Under the pieces are notes generated by a model. That model did not search any database, was not told the origin of the DNA, and was given only the letters and a program-made list of their open reading frames with translations. From assembly GCA_039105265.1 (NCBI GenBank), contig JAPFFF010000003.1, forward strand, positions 3,162,001 through 3,226,000: 64,000 nt of DNA, given 5' to 3'. Every line of letters begins with the position of its first letter. Position 1 is the stretch's first letter. A program made the translations under genes and the position numbers. Positions 32,042 through 42,152 of this stretch are shown here, piece after piece. The stretch comes from Tritrichomonas musculus (Eukaryota; Parabasalia; Tritrichomonadida; Tritrichomonadidae).

Positions 32042-32668
32042 TCAGCATTCAATTTTTTCCTTAACATCCCAAAATGCAGGTAAAGTATCAGCAGATGGGG
32101 AGCTTGTTGCATACACTGAGCTTGGTGGGAAAGATGCAGAATTTCCTAAAAGTTGTTTTCTTTGATATTGGTTATAACGGTTCATGACCATTCGGTGAGA
32201 ACGAGCAACTGATTCAACTTTTAAAAATTGTTTATCTTTAATTCTGGCAGCTTCTAAAGAAACTTTAGGATCTGTTATTTCGTCAACAATTGTTTGCATT
32301 GTTTCAGGATCTGGAACAAATCCAAGAACGTTAAAGAAAACTTTGCTTCTTGTTTCTTGATTCAAAAGTTCTCGAGAAGTTTTAAATTTCCGGCTAACAT
32401 ATAATGGTGGCATTTTGGTCGTTTTACCAACAATATTAGAAGTGTTATCATTAGCTTCTTTGATAAACACTTCACAATTATCAGTGACACCATAAAAGCC
32501 AAGGGAAAAAGATGGGAGCAAAACCTGGCCATTCTTTGAGAAAAACTTAATATTATGTGTATTTGTAAGGCCGCTAAGTTCTGAAGGCAAAAGAGATGAT
32601 ACTGAGTCGAAGTTGTTAGCTTCGATATCATAGATCTGATTCCTGAAATGGACTTGAATATGTAGCAT
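32042..32668 (-). CDS. Hypothetical protein with possible ubiquitin-like N-terminus
   Basis: A 208-residue protein. Residues 1-75 alternate beta-strand-like segments (LHIQVHFRNQIYDIEANNF, IKFFSKNGQVLLPSFSL, CEVFIKEA) in the style of a ubiquitin-like fold. Residues 80-170 are helical, with RELLNQETRSKVFFNVL and a basic helix. The C-terminus is Ser/Pro-rich. No conserved family was recognised. The ATG at 32,668 is preceded in frame only by TTG. Its upstream region is shared with the divergent coiled-coil gene at 33,690. Confidence 0.6.
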   Translation of the reverse strand: MLHIQVHFRNQIYDIEANNFDSVSSLLPSELSGLTNTHNIKFFSKNGQVLLPSFSLGFYGVTDNCEVFIKEANDNTSNIVGKTTKMPPLYVSRKFKTSRELLNQETRSKVFFNVLGFVPDPETMQTIVDEITDPKVSLEAARIKDKQFLKVESVARSHRMVMNRYNQYQRKQLLGNSASFPPSSVYATSSPSADTLPAFWDVKEKIEC

Positions 32669-33529
32669 CAAGATTGGTAATATAAAAAATAATACTAAAA
32701 TTGAGATTATACAAAATTCTGTAAATTTTTGTAATAGTTCACAAATATCGGAGTTGTTTATAAATTTTCTGAATGGATTTTTTTCGGTTATAATTCAAAA
32801 TTCAATTGATTTTTGAAAAGAATAAAATATGAGATATTTCAATGGTTACTCAAAACTATTCATCATTCTTTTTGCTCAAAATCATCTTAAAAATATTGAT
32901 ATATTATAATTCTTGATTTTTCTTATTTCTATGTTTTATATTTTGATTTTTCAAAATTGAGAAAAATTTTGATAGATATTTTTTCATTTTGAAAGCATTT
33001 TTTTATCGATTATATATTTATGATTATGGCCATACATTTGAATTTCCAAAATTTGATTTCCATTTAGAATTGTATATTTTTTAAAATACTAGCATTAATA
33101 ACATATTTATAATTATAAATGTTATCAATTATACCATTTTAATCTATATTTTAATTGATTTTTTCTGATAAATATCGATTGAATATTGTAATCATTTCTA
33201 TTTTTCAAAAAGTTTTCGTTATTTTTTTAAATGTTATTGAAATTTTCAATTTGAAATCTCCATATTTTATTCAAATTTGAAAAATAGCTACAAAACTGTA
33301 TCATCATCTATTTCTAATTTGAAAACAGTTTTGTGTAATAAAAGATCTAATATAAACGCCAATTAAATTAATAATTTTCTTCTGAGTCCTAACTGATATT
33401 TTTAACTTTTCATAATAAATAAATATTTTGATAATTTTAATTATCTCTTCAGTTTCATGATACTTTTTGGCATAATAAAATTTATTTAATTGATATAGAA
33501 GAAATAGTATAATTGAACTTCAATTTTTT

Positions 33530-33560
<31 letters not shown>

Positions 33561-33689
33561 GAAAAGATGTTCATGAGGCCAAATCATTCTTTGCTATAAT
33601 AGTATATATTTAAAACTAGCTTTAAAGTAAAAAATCACATTTTACTCTATAAAATTAAATTTCTTCATACGTTTAGGATATAATTTTTA
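32669..33689. other. Divergent intergenic region with a poly-T tract
   Basis: About 1 kb between divergent genes. It is very AT-rich, with a run of about 27 T at 33,533-33,560 and many short imperfect repeats of AATTTTGAT type. I see no element with inverted ends and no coding potential. Confidence 0.5.
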
Positions 33690-35276
33690 ATGAGTAAAAA
33701 CGCAGGTGCTGCTCTAACAAATTCGAAACCTGTGGCCGAAACATTTCAAGAAGAACTCAAAGTAATTAATGAAAGAGGCAAAGAATTTAAGGGAGAACAA
33801 CGAGATTTTTATAGGTCGATTGTTCAAAGATTGGAAAATAACGTTCAAATTTTAAATGATCTCCGTGATGAGCATACGTCACTTCGGCAAAAATTAGGTG
33901 AACTTGTAAAAGAAAAGAATTCAAGACTCCAAAATGTTAATTTAGCAGGTGATATTAAGCATATGGATCATGAAGTTAACCTTTTGAAAAAAAGAAATGA
34001 TAGGATTAAGCATCAAAAAGAAAAATCAATAGAAAGACAGAGAGAACTAGAAGTTATCCTTGCAAACTTTAAAAATGGTGAATCATCTGGAAACTCAGAT
34101 GAAAAAAGAATTCAAGATTTAAAAAATCAACTTGATAGAGCGAATATTAAAAATCAAGAAGCTGTGCATATGGTAAAAATGTACCAACGAATAATTTATT
34201 TTATGGACAGACAAAAAATGAAATGGAATCCTATTTTAGTTCAAAAGCAAGATATAATTAATCGAAAAAATAGAGATATTTCAGAATTAACTTTCATCGC
34301 CAGAGATTCAAAGCATTCAAAAAGTTTGGCTGTAAGTGAGTATTACAGAACTGAAGAGCAATGCCTACAAGCCAAGAAGAAAAGAGATGCAATTCTTGAT
34401 GTTAAAAAAGAACAGGCTAAATCCAATAATGCCAAACAGTTGATTGAATTTGACGTCGAACCAAAAAACTCAAAGCCTCAACCTTCACTCAATTCTCAGC
34501 CATCTGTCCTTAGAAATAAAATGAATAAAGCAGCTCGAGAAAAGAGAGAAGAGAAATTCAGGCAAGTTTCAAGTGTTTATGAAGCAATTCGAGATAGATT
34601 TGGCACTACTGACCCAGAAAGCATTCAAAAATTTTTGATTGAAAGAGAAGAAAATACGAAAACTCTTTCAAAACAAATAGAAGATCTGAAAGATGCTTGT
34701 ACCAAACTTGAAAATAACGCAAACCACCTGAAATCTGCCTTAGAAGAAGCTGAGTATGCGTCATCAAAAGGAGTTGGTGCTTCTCGTTTAATGTCAGAAG
34801 GAGAAAAAATTCTCCAATCAAAGCAAGATAAATTGAGAGAAGTCAAAAAAGAAATAAACGCACAAGAAAATCATCAAAAATCAGTTTTAAGTGGAATATA
34901 TCAATTGTCAGAGGTCATGTCACTTATTCAAACTCCAGATGAGGAAGTTCCTCAAGATCCAGGAGAATTATTAAATAATTTTGTTGAAAAGATAAGGAAA
35001 ACAAAAGAAAATCTAGGTGATGATGACTTTGATTTAACCACTGTTGTGAACATACCTGTTCTTGTTGCACAAATATCACGAACTGATGAAAACTTTAATA
35101 TGGGCAAAGTAGAATCTGAAAAGCATATTCGTAGGAATTTTGCGGAGCATAAAAGAACCCAAAAAGAAAAGCCAGGTGATATTCAATCGCGTGTTTTGGA
35201 CCGTGCACAAGTTAAAATGAATGCTATAAAAGCTGTTCAAATGCACCAACAGCATAAGAAAGAAAGAAATCATTAA
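33690..35276 (+). CDS. Coiled-coil protein, probable outer dynein arm docking complex subunit (CCDC151/ODAD3-like)
   Basis: A 528-residue, almost entirely coiled-coil protein without signal or membrane segment. The N-terminal segment KEFKGEQRDFYRSIV, followed by LRDEHTSLRQKLGEL, resembles the opening of CCDC151/ODAD3. In that family a DRKAFYE-type motif is followed by LREENKELR. Length and overall organisation (long coiled coil, basic C-terminal tail) also fit. The family anchors outer dynein arms to axonemal doublets, which suits a flagellate. Other axonemal coiled-coil proteins cannot be excluded by eye. Confidence 0.6.
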   Translation: MSKNAGAALTNSKPVAETFQEELKVINERGKEFKGEQRDFYRSIVQRLENNVQILNDLRDEHTSLRQKLGELVKEKNSRLQNVNLAGDIKHMDHEVNLLKKRNDRIKHQKEKSIERQRELEVILANFKNGESSGNSDEKRIQDLKNQLDRANIKNQEAVHMVKMYQRIIYFMDRQKMKWNPILVQKQDIINRKNRDISELTFIARDSKHSKSLAVSEYYRTEEQCLQAKKKRDAILDVKKEQAKSNNAKQLIEFDVEPKNSKPQPSLNSQPSVLRNKMNKAAREKREEKFRQVSSVYEAIRDRFGTTDPESIQKFLIEREENTKTLSKQIEDLKDACTKLENNANHLKSALEEAEYASSKGVGASRLMSEGEKILQSKQDKLREVKKEINAQENHQKSVLSGIYQLSEVMSLIQTPDEEVPQDPGELLNNFVEKIRKTKENLGDDDFDLTTVVNIPVLVAQISRTDENFNMGKVESEKHIRRNFAEHKRTQKEKPGDIQSRVLDRAQVKMNAIKAVQMHQQHKKERNH

Positions 35277-35853
35277 TATCTATCTTTTCAGTGATATTTG
35301 GTATGTTAAAACTATTTGTATTGAATATTTTTTATATTTATCCTTTATATATAAAATATTTTATATATAAGTACTTATAAATATATTTGATGATTAAAAA
35401 GATGGATGGGTGTCAATATAAATAGGTAATGATAATCGGTTTGGTCACTAAACTTTGGTGAAATTTCGCAACTTCCTACATAAAGTTTGATTCAAAATGC
35501 ATGGGCAACATTCAATTTTTTTCAATGCTTCTCTGAAAATTTTGAAGTATTCTTCAATTGACCTTAAAAGTGAGTAAATTTAACCTTGGCATATTGAAAA
35601 AAAAGATATTCAAAGAAGAAAAGTGGAAAAAAAAAATAAAAATATTTCGTTGGGATTATGCATATGATACAGAATAATTAATTATTGTAATAGCAAAAAA
35701 ACGTTATTGTCTGTTTTTTATATTTGAATGCTCTTCATTCAATTAAAATGAATTATTGTTATAAATTTTATTATTTTCAATGTATATTTGGCATGAAATA
35801 CACTTTTTTTTAATCCTCATTCTAGCTTTGTTTTTTCCTTTTTTTATTTTTAG
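35277..35853. other. Intergenic region, nothing recognised
   Basis: About 575 bp between two same-strand genes. The middle part (35,400-35,540) is less AT-rich, but it has no open frame of note or inverted ends. Confidence 0.5.
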
Positions 35854-37305
35854 ATGAGTGCGATTCGGAATATTAACCAAGAAGCAAAGCAAGTAAGTGA
35901 AATGTTTCCGGATGTTGATCATCTTGTTATCATAGAACTTTTAAAAGAATGTCGAAGTGTTGATGATGCTATTGAGCAAATTCTCAAAGGAACTGAAAGC
36001 ACAAAATGGAGGAGATCCCAAAAAAATCAAAAGAAATCTGTACAAATCGCATCGCATCCAACAGAATCTATTTCTAGCCAATCAAATATAAATTCAAATA
36101 GTTTTTCTTCAAATAACTCTATTTCTCATCATGCAAATATTATAAAATCTGATAATTCTCCAAAATATGTTCAATCAAGCGATAAAAGCAATTTCAACAT
36201 CTCTAAAAATAAATCACAAAACTCCAATAATACTATACAAAACATTTCTTATAATAATTATGATAATAGTATCAACACTGTTCGAAATGATACTTTTAAT
36301 AACCAGATTCCCCAATCAGGAAATAACATTCAAATAGTTCAACAAAAACAATCTGCACAATCTGATTTAAATGAAGACTCGTTTACTTCTGTCATTAATG
36401 CGCCAAGTACAATTTTACAAAATGAGTACCATAATGCCAAAAAATCACAATCGTCTATTATCCCTCATCCTACTCCTTACTCTTTTGATTCAGTGGTTTC
36501 TTCGAGCAGTCAAAATCAAAAGAATGAGAGTAGAGAAATAAATAATGATATAATTCTTACCTTACCAAAAGATTTGCAGAATATTAAGCCAAATATATCA
36601 CGTTTTGGCTCATTTGCAGGTCCAGTTAATATTTCCAGCCATAATACAAACTTGAGTATAAACTATTCAAGTTCAAGCTCTACTTCCAGCCTTAATTTAT
36701 ATACCAGCCCTCCATCTTCATATAACAGCGCCAGCACAAAAATATCGCTTTCATCGGAAGAAAACAAATTTGAATCATTTCAACCAATCATTACAAAAGA
36801 TGTTACAACTCAACTCAACACGTATGACGATCAAAATAATGGATCTATAGGCGGAATTGGGTATGGTATAGAAAGTTTGAATGATTTAAACTCCCGTGAT
36901 AATAAAAGTAGTGTTGGCCCCAACGGTGAAACAGTTCATCAAGTCAAGTACCGAAACCTTCAGTTTCCAGGTTATTCACAATATCAAATGCAATATTCGC
37001 CTTTCCAAGTACAGCAGCAAGCTCAGCAAATTCAGCAAATTCAACAGCAGCAACAATTTCAACTTCAGCAGCAAAAGTTTTATCAGCAGCAGCAGCAAAA
37101 TATAATCATGCAGATGCAACTTCCTAATTTTCAAACTTTTAATCCTCAACAATCGCAGCAGCAGCAATCACAACAACAGATTTTTTTACCTCAATATATG
37201 CCTCCTGATCCAAAATTTATGCAAACTCAGCAACAGATGGTTTCTCAATATAATCTGCACATGCCACAACAGATTTCACAAGAAAATGTTGTTGAAAATA
37301 AATGA
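35854..37305 (+). CDS. CUE-domain protein with Asn/Ser- and Gln-rich tail
   Basis: A 483-residue protein. Residues about 10-46 form a CUE ubiquitin-binding domain with the diagnostic MFP (17-19) and the LL pair near 29-30. Residues 60-330 are Ser/Asn-rich and probably disordered. Residues 370-470 are Gln-rich, with runs such as QQIQQIQQQQQ. CUE domains bind ubiquitin and often act in trafficking, endoplasmic reticulum quality control or protein turnover; the rest of the protein gives no further clue. The ATG at 35,854 is the first in frame and directly precedes the CUE helix. Confidence 0.8.
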   Translation: MSAIRNINQEAKQVSEMFPDVDHLVIIELLKECRSVDDAIEQILKGTESTKWRRSQKNQKKSVQIASHPTESISSQSNINSNSFSSNNSISHHANIIKSDNSPKYVQSSDKSNFNISKNKSQNSNNTIQNISYNNYDNSINTVRNDTFNNQIPQSGNNIQIVQQKQSAQSDLNEDSFTSVINAPSTILQNEYHNAKKSQSSIIPHPTPYSFDSVVSSSSQNQKNESREINNDIILTLPKDLQNIKPNISRFGSFAGPVNISSHNTNLSINYSSSSSTSSLNLYTSPPSSYNSASTKISLSSEENKFESFQPIITKDVTTQLNTYDDQNNGSIGGIGYGIESLNDLNSRDNKSSVGPNGETVHQVKYRNLQFPGYSQYQMQYSPFQVQQQAQQIQQIQQQQQFQLQQQKFYQQQQQNIIMQMQLPNFQTFNPQQSQQQQSQQQIFLPQYMPPDPKFMQTQQQMVSQYNLHMPQQISQENVVENK

Positions 37306-37720
37306 ATTGCAAATATGTTTAATTATTATTTCTTTTATATCATTTTAATAATGTCCTTGCTTCAATTTATTTGGAGTTTCTATAATTTGACGGTTATCGG
37401 TCAAATTTTGTTGTGTATGGTCAATTTATTAAAAATTTTTATAATAAATTATTTTAGCAAAACTTAAATGATTTCATGTTTCTTTTTTGAATGAATATTC
37501 TGAACATCTTCATTTTAGAATGATTATTATCCTATTTAGAAATCACGATGAAATTCAGTATTAGATAAATAAATTAACTTAATTTAATTAAGTCTTTTGC
37601 TAAGATTGTAAATACAATTGATTTATTGAAGTTTTTTTAATATATTATTTTTGATAACATATTAGAAGCAAAAGAAATCGTACTAAAATATTTTTATTGA
37701 ATAACAATAAGAGATCAACT
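37306..37720. other. Convergent 3' intergenic region
   Basis: About 415 bp between the ends of two converging genes. It is AT-rich and holds no gene or element that I can recognise. Confidence 0.5.
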
Positions 37721-38206
37721 TTACACATTATTATTAGATTTTTCATCTAAGACAACGATTTTATTTTCTAAAAAATTACATATTAAATCAGGCTTAACTT
37801 TTCTGAGTTCGTCTGCAGGCATTGATAAAAAAGTGTTTGGATTTTTACATCCAACGCGATAATATAAAACTCCATCGCTTTTATATGCAGAAATAACGAT
37901 TTCAGGCTGTTTCATTCTAATTGTTTTGGCATCTTTTATAATACTCTGTTGAATTTTTTCTTTAACCTTTTTTTTGGCTTTTGTTTCGCAGTAATCTTTG
38001 TATTCAGCAAGAAGTTCTGGACAATTTAAACTATCCTCATCTTCCCAAGTTGCGTCACTATCATTAAACGATTTCCACCTTAATAAATATTGTTTTTTCC
38101 CATTTTTAATTCTTTGTCCTATAATTGCTTCTACTTCGTAAACATCTTCTTCCTCTTCTTCTTCCTCCTCTTCTTTTTTCTTTTTGTGATGATTTCTCCT
38201 TCCCAT
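37721..38206 (-). CDS. HP1-like chromodomain protein
   Basis: A 161-residue heterochromatin-protein-1-like protein. A basic start (MGRRNHHKKKK) and a run of glutamates lead into a chromodomain (about 21-70). Its cage aromatics are Y23 (VYEVEAII), W44 (LLRWKSF) and W54 (ATWEDE), the residues that bind methylated histone H3 tails. A basic hinge follows, then a region at about 97-150 that fits a chromoshadow domain, used for dimerisation. Role: reading lysine methylation and packing silent chromatin. An upstream in-frame ATG at 38,248 would add 14 hydrophobic residues and leave only 22 bp to the divergent gene. I prefer 38,206, just after TTTTCACAAAA. Confidence 0.85.
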   Translation of the reverse strand: MGRRNHHKKKKEEEEEEEEEDVYEVEAIIGQRIKNGKKQYLLRWKSFNDSDATWEDEDSLNCPELLAEYKDYCETKAKKKVKEKIQQSIIKDAKTIRMKQPEIVISAYKSDGVLYYRVGCKNPNTFLSMPADELRKVKPDLICNFLENKIVVLDEKSNNNV

Positions 38207-38270
38207 TTTTGTGAAAATATTTACAAGTAAACTATTGAATATTTTCATGTATTAAAATTGTATTTGTTGA

Positions 38271-38792
38271 ATGATTGAATTTGATTTCCAAGAAGCTATA
38301 AATCAAATTTTTGCAGAAGTAAATGGTCATTTTCTCGATGCATTTCAAAATCAAGATAGTGAGAAAATTCAAGTTCTTGAAGAAAAGTCAAATGAGCTTA
38401 CTGAAATTCTCAAAGCTCGCTCAAAAAAATCTTTTGAATTCATTGTGCGAAGCAATGATATCAATTTATTTCGCGAATATGTAAATGAAAATAATCCAGA
38501 ACAAATTTATTTAGAAGATCAACCAAAAGGGAATCTTTTTATTTTTAGACTAATATCACTATTCATACAATTATCGAAAGAATTACCAGAGAAAGCAAAA
38601 ATATCCCAATGCTTGCGGCACTATTTGCTTCAAATTAATAAAATTACTAATTTGAGTTTCCGAACGCAATTAAAATTTTTATTGAAACAAATTTATGAAG
38701 TATTCTCCAATGAAACAGACCAGAATTCGCAGGATTTAATTCAAACCACAAACGATTTAATGGAAAAATTATCTATTAAAATGGAAACCTGA
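38271..38792 (+). CDS. Small helical protein of unknown function
   Basis: A 173-residue, acidic, all-helical protein with no signal, membrane segment or recognised motif. It shares a 64-bp divergent promoter region with the HP1-like gene, which may mean co-expression. The composition and the lack of low-complexity stretches support a real gene. Confidence 0.6.
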   Translation: MIEFDFQEAINQIFAEVNGHFLDAFQNQDSEKIQVLEEKSNELTEILKARSKKSFEFIVRSNDINLFREYVNENNPEQIYLEDQPKGNLFIFRLISLFIQLSKELPEKAKISQCLRHYLLQINKITNLSFRTQLKFLLKQIYEVFSNETDQNSQDLIQTTNDLMEKLSIKMET

Positions 38793-39023
38793 TATTTTAT
38801 CAACAGAAAGTTTGGTGTATTCATTTGTTTGCTGATTTAAATTTTTATTGTTAAAGTATTAAGCCGATAGGCAAGCAAAATTAAATAATATTTTTTTTTT
38901 TATTTTATCAAATAGTATATTTTTACTAATAATAAAATTAAAATAATGATATTGCAAACAAGTATTAAATAAACAATGGTTGATTTTTCATTTTTTTGAT
39001 TTTTTTCTTACAAATAATTTATG

Positions 39024-40325
39024 TTATAAACGTGAAAGTTCAAAGATTCTATGCATGCAGAAAGGTGGCTCTTGTAAATCAGCTCCATCAAGGAGAAATT
39101 CAAATTTCTTTTTGATGATAAGGAAGAAGAGCGTTAAAGTTGAGTACATCATATCTTTTCCTGGTCTAGCGTAAAATCTTTCAACATTTGATGCTTCAAT
39201 TAAATTACCTTTCTTCAAAGAATCAAAAGACCTTGTTATTATATGAAATGAATTATATTGGTTATTGGCAACAATATAGACATCGTTATCAGATTGAATT
39301 TTTGGTTCTGTGCCGCCTATTGCAAGATATTTTTGTGAAAAAACAGGAGATGGGAGTTTATCTTCTTTTGAATGAGTCATCAAATATGACAACCATACAG
39401 ATAAAATGTGGAGAACTATTTGATTATCACCTTTTTCGCCTGTGTGACCAGCCAAATATGGAGATGAGGCAAGATATGTTATTCTTTGAATAACATGTTT
39501 TTGGTCATAATTTGGAACTGAAAGCATCATATCAATGTATGGTTTATCGGATGAAAGATTTTTAACAATTTTTGAAAGAATATCTTTTTGAATGAAATTC
39601 TTCATATTCGATGTATATTGATTGAATATCTGTAATTTTAATCCTAGCTTCTTGAGCGTATCGTTTGCGTGTGAGTCAGTTTGAGCTTCAAGGGTTCTGG
39701 TAATGCTGCTCACGCTAGATTTTGAGGCTGTTGGGCGATCAGCATTTACAAATTTTGGATATAAATCAACGGATGCATCAGAGTAAAATTCTGGAGTTTT
39801 GATTTGATTCGTTGAGCCATATATGGCAAACATTTGTGAAGGTTTTATATTATTATTTCTTGAAAGTCGTGGTGGTGTAAGGTTCATATTTATTTTATTA
39901 GCATTTTTTTCTTCATCTTTTTTCCTTTTTCTTAAAATAAATTTTGAAAAGGGATAAGCCCAAAACCCAAAGAACAGAATTGATAAAAGAAGTGAAATTT
40001 CAGGATGAAATTCAAGAAGAAATGAGGCAAGGCAGATTAATGATAATATGAAAAAAATTATTGCAAAAAATAGTTTAGTTGATTCTGGTTCAACCAAATT
40101 TTTGATTTCATGCTCAAGGTTTTTTGAACGGAAAGGTTTAAATTCTGGTTTACGAACCGCTGGATTCGTTGGTAAATTTCTATTTGAAATTGGTTTTGAA
40201 AAGCTGGATTTTATTTGTGTGACTTGTGAAGGCGTAGAAAATTGATTTAAATAAGCGTAGTTTTGTTCTCGCTTTCCTCCACGAAGAGGTGCAGTGAGGG
40301 TAATTTGAGGGATATCTGTATTCAT
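39024..40325 (-). CDS. TMEM209-like nuclear envelope protein
   Basis: A 433-residue membrane protein. After a 75-residue basic N-terminus, two transmembrane helices lie near 84-106 and 108-130. A linker follows, then a C-terminal domain of about 230 residues that fits TMEM209 (Pfam cytochrome B561 N-terminal domain family). Supporting points are a pattern of LGLKLQIFNQYTSNMKNFI, a stretch IQRITYLASSPYLAG, ILHILSVWLSYL, and a closing PGKDMMYSTLTLFFLIIKKK that parallels the conserved RNNMFHTLL-type end of the family. TMEM209 sits in the nuclear envelope and contacts nuclear pores in animals. The function here is inferred from the family. The ATG at 40,325 is preceded in frame only by TTG. Confidence 0.75.
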   Translation of the reverse strand: MNTDIPQITLTAPLRGGKREQNYAYLNQFSTPSQVTQIKSSFSKPISNRNLPTNPAVRKPEFKPFRSKNLEHEIKNLVEPESTKLFFAIIFFILSLICLASFLLEFHPEISLLLSILFFGFWAYPFSKFILRKRKKDEEKNANKINMNLTPPRLSRNNNIKPSQMFAIYGSTNQIKTPEFYSDASVDLYPKFVNADRPTASKSSVSSITRTLEAQTDSHANDTLKKLGLKLQIFNQYTSNMKNFIQKDILSKIVKNLSSDKPYIDMMLSVPNYDQKHVIQRITYLASSPYLAGHTGEKGDNQIVLHILSVWLSYLMTHSKEDKLPSPVFSQKYLAIGGTEPKIQSDNDVYIVANNQYNSFHIITRSFDSLKKGNLIEASNVERFYARPGKDMMYSTLTLFFLIIKKKFEFLLDGADLQEPPFCMHRIFELSRL

Positions 40326-40401
40326 CAAAATTTTAAAATATAATGGTCAAATAGTTATATTTTTCTTTGACCAAATTAATTCAGAATTTTTTGTTCTATA
40401 T

Positions 40402-41871
40402 AGAAGTGCGGGAACTATAAAAAGTCTCCAATATCTTTTATTTTTTAATATTATATTATTTGCTCTATATAGAATATAAAAAACATAAAATTAAAATTAT
40501 TTATTCGACAGGTGTAGTTTTATAAACATTGTAGTTTTTAATTGTAAACTATTGAATATGGAAATAATAAGGACAATATATTTGGATCAAATAGATAACT
40601 GAAACTGACTTTTTAACATAAATACAAGTTATTTTAAATCTAATATCAGTGTATTAAATGTTCTTTATATTATTTTACATTAATTAAGATATAATTATTA
40701 TCTCGTTGATCAAATAGGAATAAGAAAAAAGAATGAAAATGATTATAAATACAGATTATTTTATGTAAATATAAAGTTTATTTGGGTAATATATCAAAAT
40801 AATCAAAAAAAATCTTCAATTAATATTGAGAAATATACTTTCTTTTAGATAAAAAAGTGATTAACTTATGGTAAATACTTTACTTAAGTAGATTATAATT
40901 TTTTTCAATAAATTTTGATGAAAACTTCTTTAATGGAAAAATCATATTAAATTTTCTCTTCATATTTATAGAATATACTTGAATAAGTATTTAGGAAGTG
41001 TTATATGTCTTTTGTTTCTTGAAATTTCGCATAAATTACTTTAAAATAAATAAAATAAAGAAACAAAACATAAAAAAAATTGAATTACCTAAAAAGTTGA
41101 TACTTCTTAAAAAGTCAATCGAAAATTATCAAAAAGTGAACCGAAAATTAACAAAAAGTGAACCGAAAATAAACAAAAAATAAATCATAAATTATCAAAA
41201 AGTCGATCAAAAGTTTACAAAAAGTGAACCGAAAATTATCAAAAAGTGAACCGAAAATTAACAAAAAGTGAACCGAAAATAAACAAAAAATAAACCAAAA
41301 GTTATCAAAAAGTCATTCGAAGATTATCAAAAAGTGAACCGAAAATTATCAAATATTTAAAAATAACGTTTTCCCCAGAAAAAAAATAAGTTTTATAAAA
41401 GTTAAAATAGAGCTACGCCTGTCGAGTGATATTTTTTTATATTTTAATATGATATAATATATTTATATATATAAATATATAATAATAGTTATCCCCTAGA
41501 AATTCAATCTATCCCTCAAAATAAGCTCAAATAAAACAAATATTTTATAAAATGCAAATATTATTATTTAAAAAAGTTATTTTTCTTTATAACCAATATA
41601 TATTATATAATATATTAAATAAATCATATAAATATAAAAATAATATTAATATATTTATCAGATATCGAGGTAACACAACATATTTCAGTTTTTTTAAATG
41701 ATCAGTATTTTGATGAATAATTAATCTATTTCATTTTATACCAATAAATGGAATACTAAGAAGTTTATTAATATTAAAATGAAAATAATATTAAAGTATT
41801 CTTGATAAGATACAAAGATAATGAACATACTAAATTATATAAAAATACGTTATTTAGGTTCTCGCACTTCT
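40402..41871. mobile_element. Non-autonomous hAT-like element A (1,470 bp) with 8-bp target-site duplication
   Basis: The left end AGAAGTGCGGGAACTA and the right end (complement) AGAAGTGCGAGAACCTA are inverted repeats. A perfect 8-bp duplication TTCTATAT flanks them (40,394-40,401 and 41,872-41,879). The right arm continues AAATAACGTATTTTT, which is shared with the element at 44,863, so both belong to one family. The interior is AT-rich, carries a minisatellite at about 41,090-41,350, and encodes nothing. Confidence 0.85.
41090..41350. repeat. Tandem repeat, about 21-22 bp unit
   Basis: About twelve degenerate copies of CAAAAAGTGAACCGAAAATT lie inside element A. The open frame that crosses the start of this tract is repeat-derived and not a gene. 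Confidence 0.85.
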
Positions 41872-42112
41872 TTCTATATCAAATATGAATTTTACTATGT
41901 TATACTATTCAAAAAGAGGTATATAGAAGCCTTTAAAATGGAACTTGCTCTAGCATGACCTAAAAATCATTTTAATAATATATCAATTTCAATGAAAATT
42001 TGATTTTCCAAAAAATTGAATTATTAGCTTACTTGTTAATATATTTAGAAAAATATTCACCATCTATTTAAAAAAATAAAAAAGAATGGAAATTTATTAT
42101 TTCCTCATTAAA

Positions 42113-42124
42113 TCATTTTCAAAC
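42113..42124 (+). promoter_or_regulatory. Inr-like motif of the condensin H2 gene
   Basis: TCATTTTCAAAC, identical to the motif before the Rho GTPase gene, lies 38 nt before the ATG. Confidence 0.45.
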
Positions 42125-42152
42125 AAGCCGTTTACTTTTATAGAACATCTAC

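Noticed and set aside
40998-41183. 61-codon Lys-rich open stretch
   Set aside because: It is derived from the tandem repeat within element A.
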